Shown piece after piece: positions 56,750 through 64,000 of a DNA stretch of 64,000 bases. Every line of letters starts with the position of its first letter. The first letter of the stretch is position 1. The position numbers and the translations under genes were made by a program. Under the pieces are notes generated by a model. The model searched no databases. It saw only the letters and a program-made list of their open reading frames with translations, and was not told the origin of the DNA. The stretch is from Steromphala cineraria (taxonomy: Eukaryota; Mollusca; Gastropoda; Trochida; Trochidae): contig OU744723.1 of NCBI GenBank assembly GCA_916613615.1, forward strand, positions 65,480,239-65,544,238. Direction: 5' to 3'.

Positions 56750-57584
56750 GATAATACGACTCCGTAAATTGGCTATTGAGTATTGACCAATCAGACTTCG
56801 AGAAATTTATAGAGGGTAAAATTTATATTTTAAAATACTATTTTGGGAACATTTCAATAATGATGTAGCTGACCGATAGAGCTATTAGCTTCATTTTCAC
56901 TTTCTGGATTTCTAAATACTCATATTCAACATATTCTTGTTAATCTTAAATGAGCACTAAATGAAAAATTAAAGGCTAAACAGGTTTTTTTAAAGAGGAT
57001 TTTAAAAAACGACGATTTGAGTAAAATATATATTCTTTTATGAAAAACAATTTTCTCGTACTAAGAATTTTTAAAAAAAATTGGTTTATAGTAACAATTG
57101 AATAAGATTCCAAAGAAATAAATGTATGTCACCAGTGGATAATAGATATTCAATTAAATTAACCTTTTCAATGAAATTAACATCCAGAATTTTATCATAA
57201 AACAAATACTTGTGTACACAATTATCACACAGGCATTATTCTCATTAAACTAAATCATTATGAAAATATCCTGGTTTTCACTTGACACTCGAAGCGAAAA
57301 AAAAAAAATTGTTTCATAAACAAACTTCTTGTTTTTCTTTATATACATTCATATGTTTTAACTGTTTAGTAATCAAGCTTTTAGATTTCATCATTCTTCT
57401 CGTTTTATCATCATTTATCAGAAGAAATCAGTCCAATTAGATTTAAAGAACTGTTTTAAACCTCTTTTCTTAGTACGTCTTCAAAATAAGTTATTGGCAC
57501 ATTCAAATGATGTTGTCAAACTCAAAAGAAACTAGTTTTGAAGTCAAAACAATAATAATTTTAACTTAACTGCAGTTTGTGCAT
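56750..57584. other. Intergenic DNA, nothing recognised
   Basis: Very AT-rich. AACATCCAGAATTTTATCAT near 57180 distantly recalls the foldback family at 8058. Confidence 0.4.
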
Positions 57585-59640
57585 TAATTGTTAGTTGATC
57601 AGCCCATAATTGAAATTATTTCTCTTCCAAAATGCAATATCAAAGTTGGTTCGTCTTCAAAATGATCTTCTCTAAACTTGGCACATTCAAGTGATGGTGC
57701 TGATAAGTTTAGAATAGATAATATTGAAACCGAAACAAAAATATCACTTTTGCAATTGTCTTGTTCATTAATTGTTGTTTGATCAGGCCGAACATGCAAA
57801 CATTTCTCTTCCAAATTAAAAAAACATATCGCTTTTGTAATCGTTCTGTTCATTAGTTGTTGTTTGGTAAGCCCTATGTTAAGAAACTTTCTCTTCCAAA
57901 TTGAAAATATCAAGTCCTCTTTCAATGCCCCATGTTTATTTCTTTTCTTTAAAATGTTTTCAAGTCCAATTTTCAGTTGGTGATGAAAGTAAATGTTCCT
58001 ATTCTTTTTTGGGGTTCGTCTTCAAAATGATCTTCACTAAACTTGGCACATTCAAGTGATGGTTCTGATAAGTTTAGAAAGATAATATTGAAACCGAAAC
58101 AAAAATGTTACTTTTGTAATTGTTTTGTTCATTAATTGTTGGTTGATCATGCCTTAATTGAAATAATTTCTCTTGCAAATTAAAAATAGAAAAATGTCCC
58201 ATGTTTATATTATTCATTTAAAATGTTTTAATCCAATATTAAGTGAGGCATGTTTATAACATCAATCATTTCTTTTAGGTTATCCTTCATCAGACGAAAT
58301 CAATCCATTTCGATGAACTTAGCATATTCCAGTGATGATGCTGATAAGCTTACAATATATCATATGATATAATCCAAAACCGAAATAACATTATTTGTAA
58401 TCGTTTTGTTCATGAATAGTTGGTTGATCAGGCCTTAATAAAACAAATTGAAAATATCAAGTCCTCTTTATATGCCCAATGTTTATATCATTTCGTTAAA
58501 ATGTTTTCAAATTCAATGTTCATTTGGGCTTTTTAATAACAATACTCTTCTCCCTTTTCATGATCATCAATTAGACGAAATCAGTCCGTATCGATGTAAA
58601 TAACTGTTTTCCAATTCATTTTTTGATTTCTCTTCACAATGATCTTCACTTTAATTCGCACATTCAGGCAATGGTGCTGATATGTTCATAAAAGATAATT
58701 TTGAAACCAATACAAAAATGAACTCACTTTTGTAATCATTTTGTTCATTATTTTTTAGTTGGTACCAGGTATAAAATGCAATCATTTCTCTTCCAAATTC
58801 ATCTCGTCTCCGGGTACGAACGTAACGCTAACTCCACTAATCTGTACCCTGGGATCAGAGGTTAGATTTACTCGCGCGGACCGACTTGAGATATAACCAA
58901 TCAAATCATTTTCTATTTGAAATTTTATCGAGAAGGTGGCGAGAAAATGATTTGGCTATATCCCAAGTCGGACGGCGCTAACGAATCTAGCTTCTGATCC
59001 CAGGGTACAGATTAGTGGAGTTAGCGTAACGTTCGTACTCTGAGACAGGATGTTCCAAATTGAAACAAATATATAATTACTTTTGTAATTCATTTGTTCT
59101 TTAATTGTTGGTCGATCAGGCCAAAATTGAAAAAATCTCTCCTCAAAATTGAAGATATCAAGTCCTCTTTAAATCTATTTTTTAAAATGTTTTCAAATTA
59201 AATTTTAAGTCGGGCTTTTAAATAACATCAATCATTTCATTTCTATAATCACCTATCAGACTAAATCAGTTGAAATTGCTTTTTGGTTCGACATCAAAAT
59301 GATCATCACTAAACTTGACACATTCATAAATTTATATAAAATGATTCTGAAGCGGAAAATAATTAATCTCACTTCTGTAATTATTTTTTTCATTTATTGT
59401 TTGCTGATCAGGCCTAAAATCCAATCATTTCTCTTCCAAATTGAAAGAAACAAAATATCACTTGTAGCCGTTTTGTTCATTAATTGTTGGTTGATCAGGC
59501 CTGAATAAAAACAATTCTTCCAAATTGAAAATATCAAGTCCTCTTTAAATGCCGAATAGTGTAAAAAATAATTTTGAAACCAATACAAAACAGTGTCGGT
59601 GTGTCGATCTGTGATCATACCCTCACACTCCAATCTTTGC
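57585..59640. repeat. Old, diverged tandem array, unit ~80-350 bp
   Basis: The marker TTAATTGTTGGTTGATCAGG recurs with changes near 57587, 57768, 57850, 58130, 58410, 58745, 59098, 59393 and 59475. It usually travels with TTTCTCTTCCAAATTGAAA, ATATCAAGTCCTCTTTAAAT and AATGTTTTCAAAT. Short frames inside it have no domain. A family 1 foldback element is inserted at 58800. Confidence 0.75.
58800..59052. mobile_element. Foldback element, family 1, second copy, 9-bp target duplication
   Basis: Ends CATCTCGTCTC and GAGACAGGATG, with the same inner words as 17084-17342 (GTACCCTGGGATCAGA, GCTAACTCCACTAATCTG). TTCCAAATT flanks both ends (58791-58799 and 59053-59061). Confidence 0.87.
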
Positions 59641-60513
59641 GCATTTGCATGTCAGGTGTATTTTAGCTGAATTTTTTAGACAGAGGGTCCGGTTTAAAAT
59701 CTCTGCATTTCGTGTAACACGGATAAACACACGTGTTTCCATGCTGATAGGCATTTACTAATGTTTGTTGTGCTGCGATTTATCCTACACTTAAAGGGGG
59801 TCTGCAACCCGAATTTTTAACTTCCAGAGTTTTATTAGCAGGGCCCCAAAAGAGTCGTAAATGCTCGGAAGGGACGCAATCGTTTGGTTACGAACCGCTT
59901 ACAGCTGACAACCAGTACCAAGTTTGTGTCACATGTGTCATGATTTTTTCTGCTTATGTGAAGTATTGCAGACTGCAATAAATACACCCCGACAACAAAA
60001 CATTTTCAAAACAAAATAACCTAACGGTAAGAGCTTTATTGGCTACTGCAATGAATATTCATGCTTGCTAGTTCGAAGAAATTACAAATTATCATATTAT
60101 TAAATTATCAAGATAAATGTTGACATTTCACAACTATTACGTGTTTTCTCTTTCTCTCTCTCTCTCTGTCACTCTCTTTGTAAATCGTTGCTAAATATTG
60201 ACTTTATATAAATTTGGTAATGTGTTTGTTCATTGGCTCTTAAAAGGTTTGAAATTTATACTCGTATTAATACCATTAAAAGCTTAACTTGTACATCTCA
60301 AGCCGTTTATTAACGAATGAAATAAACATAATTAGATTAACTTACCTGGATGAATGAACTGTCATCTGATAATCGCTATTAAAATAGTTTCAATGTGTGC
60401 AAATAGGAAAACAACTATTATCCGTTTCTTTACAACAGCTGTAATTATATACTTCCAATTGAAACTGCTTCTGGCAACTGCAAAGCGCTAGTAGACGCAA
60501 CAAGTTTTCTTCA
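59641..60513. other. Intergenic DNA with a TC microsatellite
   Basis: Nothing coding. A TC-rich run (TCTCTCTCTCTC) lies at about 60150-60178. Confidence 0.45.
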
Positions 60514-60720
60514 ATAATTTCTTTATTACCGATTCTGTTCCATTTTACCATATCATAAATATCCAAGAAACGATCCGCTTCCCTTGCCACGACCGGCTAC
60601 AGTGACGTCACGAACAATGGCGAACAATTGAACAACCCTTGCTAGGTAAAAGTGATATGTGCACAAGTGCTCATATTGGAAATACGTCACTACTTATTGT
60701 CAACCTTATTGGTAATAACT
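60514..60720. repeat. CRE-bearing element, second copy
   Basis: AATTTCTTTATTACCGATT, AGTGACGTCACGAACAATGG, AAAAGTGATATGTGCACAAG and GGTAATAA follow in the order seen at 41330-41513. TGACGTCA is at 60603-60610. Confidence 0.75.
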
Positions 60721-61084
60721 TTCAATAAGTATTGCAATGTGCCTTTCTGTTTCACAACATATTACTACAATGTATACAGATATGAGGAATGATGCCTGAC
60801 CATATTTTGTTTTTTAACTTTTTTTATTTTTGAAACTCCATACAATACAATATGAATAACATAATCAATTCTTTTCTTTATTCTCATAAAACCACCTTGG
60901 TAGTACAAGAGCATATTCACAAAATGTAATTCAGTACACAACAGCATTGCATAACAAGCGTTTTATACACAAGCAAAAATTTGAACAGATATATATACCC
61001 GAACATATGACTCTGTGTTGAATAACCAACTTGTCAGTTTAGACATGCGCAGACGGGAAAACTTGTGCCTAGACTAGATTCTAT

Positions 61085-61270
61085 ACCCTTAACTTCCCTT
61101 GTGACGACCGGCTACAGTGACGTCATGAACACTGGTTTTATGACGTCACAGACGTAAATATATGCTGAGTCGCTCTTCAACAATTGTTGCTAGGCAAAAA
61201 TATTATATGCACATGTGCTCATATTGAAAATATGTCACTAGTTATTTTCCACCCTATGGGTAATAATCTC
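61085..61270. repeat. CRE-bearing element, third copy
   Basis: CGACCGGCTACAGTGACGTC, TTTTATGACGTCACAG, TGCACATGTGCTCATATTG and ATGGGTAATAATC match the other copies. TGACGTCA occurs at 61118-61125 and 61141-61148. Confidence 0.75.
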
Positions 61271-61397
61271 AATATGTGCACGAATTTTGTAGACACAAAA
61301 TATGACATCTCGCGAGGCTATTACTTTCTACAATTCGCATCCCGACAGGTGCTTCAACTATAACTCGGCAACTTGGTCTGCAGTAAAGAACTGTTCT

Positions 61398-61791
61398 CAA
61401 TCAGATTAAAATCGGCCTAGTTCCGAGGAATAAAATATTCAAAATATTAACTGCACGGAGACATTGAATCCTCTACACTAGGTCTGACCGCACCCCTGTA
61501 CCTCCCGTAAAGCGCAGCCGAAACCCAGTCGTTAGCAGACCAATCACATCGCCTCGCTTATAACGCTAGCGGCGATCATGTTCGAAGCATGGTCAACAGG
61601 ATTTACTTGCCTCTGGCTTGGTATCGAAAGCTTTTGATTGGTTAGCTGAATAAATGCCAGAACATGCGACTTACTGGGCTGCCGTCAGACTCAGTGGAGA
61701 GGATACCTATTGAAGTAACATGTTCGATTCCCATAGAGTTAATTTTTTAAAACTTTTATTCCTCGGAACTAGGCAGATTTTAATCAGACTG
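61398..61791. mobile_element. Foldback element, family 2, second copy
   Basis: Left end CAATCAGATTAAAATCGGCC with TTCCGAGGAATAAAA; right end the inverse, ending TTTTAATCAGACTG. GAACTGTTCT flanks both ends (61388-61397 and 61792-61801; the first G may be chance). Related along its length to 8493-8909. Confidence 0.75.
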
Positions 61792-62078
61792 GAACTGTTC
61801 TACACATATTCGAGCAGAAGCCGGTATTATCACAGGTGGAAAAGCTTTTTCGGCCTCACAAGCGATGTAACATCTAACAATAAGGCCCTTTTGAGTCCCC
61901 CAAAGCTAACACGACCCCCATCCCCACCCGATTTACAAACACGATTTTGGACGATGATATAATCTAAACCTCTTGTATTCTATTATCAGTTATCAACACA
62001 CTCTGTAACAATGATCAACTTGTGTTGATACATTTGGCATCAGAAGACACCTCCTTGTTTCTGTTGGTTATTCTCTAT

Positions 62079-63240
62079 TAGGGGAGACCAGGGCAAAGCG
62101 CGCCCCCTAACATATAAGTGCGTCTAGTGGGCACCCCGACATGTACAGAATGCAACTTGCACACTATCCCTAATACTTATCAGATAGACTGTAACATGGC
62201 ACATGCTTTTTTAATCTACCATTTCGACATACAGATATATTTACGTAAATATTTTTTGACTAAGGGGGCGCGCTTTGCCCTGTAGTTTGGGGCAAAGTGC
62301 CCAATCCCCTGGGCGCTTTGCCTCATTCGAAAAACAGCACAGAATGTAATAGATATTACACACCAATAATCAGCCAATACAAATCAAAAGGTATCATCTT
62401 GATAATGCAAGGCAACTATCGAACCCATATGAAGGAGAGAATAAACATAAAAGTTGGCAATATATGCAATGGTGCGCAAAATATTCCTCAACATGTCATG
62501 GACCTACATCATGTTCAACAATCTCAATGACCAAATATCATTATGGTTGGTACATGTACATTTCTTTCAACTACGAAAGTGTAAATACTTAGGTTTTTTG
62601 ATATAAAAAAAACAGTAAAAAATAGAATATGAGACGAATTGAATTGGTTATATGGACGAATTAAAGAATTCATACAACTATTTTGTGTCGGACTTGGCAG
62701 AACGGCATAAATTGCTTATCGTTTAGGGTTGAACAGTAATATACAATGAATTATATATTCATGATTTAAAAAACAACAGAAAAATATGTTTTGGTAACTG
62801 TTAATTGTCGTCATTCTTTAACTAAACAAAACCCTTCAAGTAAAATGGTATATTTCATTTTATATAAAAAAGGCAGAATGTTGATATATTTAATAACACA
62901 CGGGCAAAGCGCTCCCCCAGCGCGTTTTGCCCCATCAGGGGTAGCATTTGTTATTTACATCACAGAAAGTCATTAAAACAAGTATCTACAAATTTCATTA
63001 TTCAACGAATTAATGATACCAATTCATGTTACATGTGCAAGAGAGTTCAATGTTCCGTTTTGTATTTTATGAAATATTTGAATTTGAGATATATCCGTTC
63101 CTTATAGTAAAATCGCGTTTTTTCGAATATTTGAAATTCTGTGTCCACGCTTCATTACGGTTACTTTCATTCGTTGGTAATGACAAATTACTCCAAATGT
63201 CAAACGCGTGGTCACTTTGCCCCGGGTCATCTCTGGTCAG
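62079..63240. repeat. Element with repeated GGGCAAAGCGC/GCGCTTTGCCC motifs
   Basis: It begins AGGGGAGACCAGGGCAAAGC. Inverted or direct copies of the GGGCAAAG word recur near 62275, 62293, 62320, 62904, 62928 and 63217. The left end relates it to the family at 4760. The right end is uncertain. Confidence 0.5.
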
Positions 63241-63663
63241 TCCACTATACCGTTGACGCGCCCGGGTTGTTCATGTGGTTTAAAGGGTGTTTTTGTTCCT
63301 CTGGCCACACTGTCGTGATCCTTCGCCATCCTTAATAATCTGGAATAACGTTCTGATAATTCGATCTCATACATTACCTAGATCCACAGGTATTACCTGA
63401 TAATGGTATATCTTCCTCTCCTGGGATTTCATCCAATCAGCTGTCTCCATTTGCTTGTCCAGTGCTTGACCAATCATTGCCGGTCTTTGAAGCCTCGTTT
63501 CTGCAATATATGATGTCGTTACTTACCTTGTTGGTCGTGTTACCGAAAGAGAATGGTATACATCGGTTTTATTACATTCATCCCCAACCTACTTATCATG
63601 TTTTGATGAATCGCACGTACCAGTTAACAGGTGAACCCAAACCCTACCCCATCTGGTATACTC

Positions 63664-63770
63664 GCGCCTCGCGATTTCGCATTGCTTCTCTGTTTCGCGA
63701 TTTCGAACTCTTTTGCGATTTCTTGTTTCTTTTTCGCGATTTCATGTCTCTCTTTTTCGCAATTTCGCCA
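63664..63770 (+). repeat. Degenerate ~23-bp repeat of TTTCGCGATTTC
   Basis: TTCGCGATTTC, TTTTGCGATTTC, TTTCGCGATTTC and TTTCGCAATTTC follow one another at 20-25 base steps, separated by CT-rich spacers. Open frames across it are by-products. Confidence 0.65.
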
Positions 63771-63965
63771 AATGGTTTTGAATTTTGGCGATTATGTGTT
63801 GGCCATGAGCACGAAATCAAATGACCCGTCGCGGCCATCATACTATCAATATACCTACATTTGAAAAGTCCTGGATTCGCTGCACGAAGTCTCTTGGTCA
63901 GGGTTTGATTGCCGCACTAAGAACTGAAAAGGAAGCAGTGAAGACGAACACGGTTCCTGCAAGTC

Positions 63966-64000
63966 TAAAGCGAAAGGTTGGCTAGCGCAGTGATTAGCGA
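63966..64000 (+). repeat. Start of a tRNA-like SINE, cut by window end
   Basis: TTGGCTAGCGCAGTGATTAG resembles the A-box end of a tRNA-derived SINE. The rest is outside the window. Confidence 0.3.

Noticed and set aside
63462..63864. Short Phe-rich proteins near the window end
   Set aside because: The frames run through the TTTCGCGATTTC repeat and lack domain or splice support.

Overview
The window looks like a piece of an AT-rich, intron-bearing, repeat-dense invertebrate genome, most likely a bivalve mollusc. The grounds are a small secreted C-type lectin with metazoan splice sites, an intronless-type B-box/NHL-like TRIM relative, APE-type LINEs, a GIY-YIG Penelope-like element, and the GTCCGTCCGTAAACTTT dispersed repeat common in bivalves. 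The species was not identified. There is no prokaryotic gene organisation.

Only three host genes can be supported. (1) A minus-strand C-type lectin gene runs from 49303 down to 20332: exon 1 (signal peptide) 49252-49303, exon 2 40533-40618, exon 3 36507-36597, exon 4 20332-20561. All splice sites are canonical, the phases match at every junction (1, 0, 1), and the product is a 152-residue secreted single-CTLD protein. (2) A minus-strand gene for a 70-residue secreted cysteine-rich peptide has exon 1 at 6703-6772 and exon 2 at 4037-4179, with an optional last exon at 2517-2659. It carries a C-x3-C-x9-C-x3-C framework. (3) A plus-strand TRIM-like gene at 13592-15655 encodes a B-box, a coiled coil, a repeated linker and an NHL-like propeller, with no RING.

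The dominant structure is an 88-bp tandem array filling intron 3 of the lectin gene, from about 20563 to 36150. First and last copies of the same base lie 15576 bp apart, exactly 177 x 88. Each unit is a copy of the end of that intron (TACTAAC branch-point-like motif, pyrimidine tract, AG) plus the start of exon 4. The true splice acceptor is therefore the last of about 178 near-identical acceptors.

Intron 1 of the lectin gene holds a nested set of LINEs: host element A (minus), broken by element B (plus, 12-bp target duplication), then by element C (minus), whose insertion is flanked by a ~178-bp direct duplication. The remainder is dominated by foldback DNA elements, several with clear target-site duplications (9 bp in three families, TTAA in two, 8 bp in a 69-bp hAT-like element), decayed Gypsy and Penelope retroelements, and tandem arrays of 28, 34, 56 and 120 bp. 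Two of the arrays (88 bp and 56 bp) were seeded from the edge of a coding exon.
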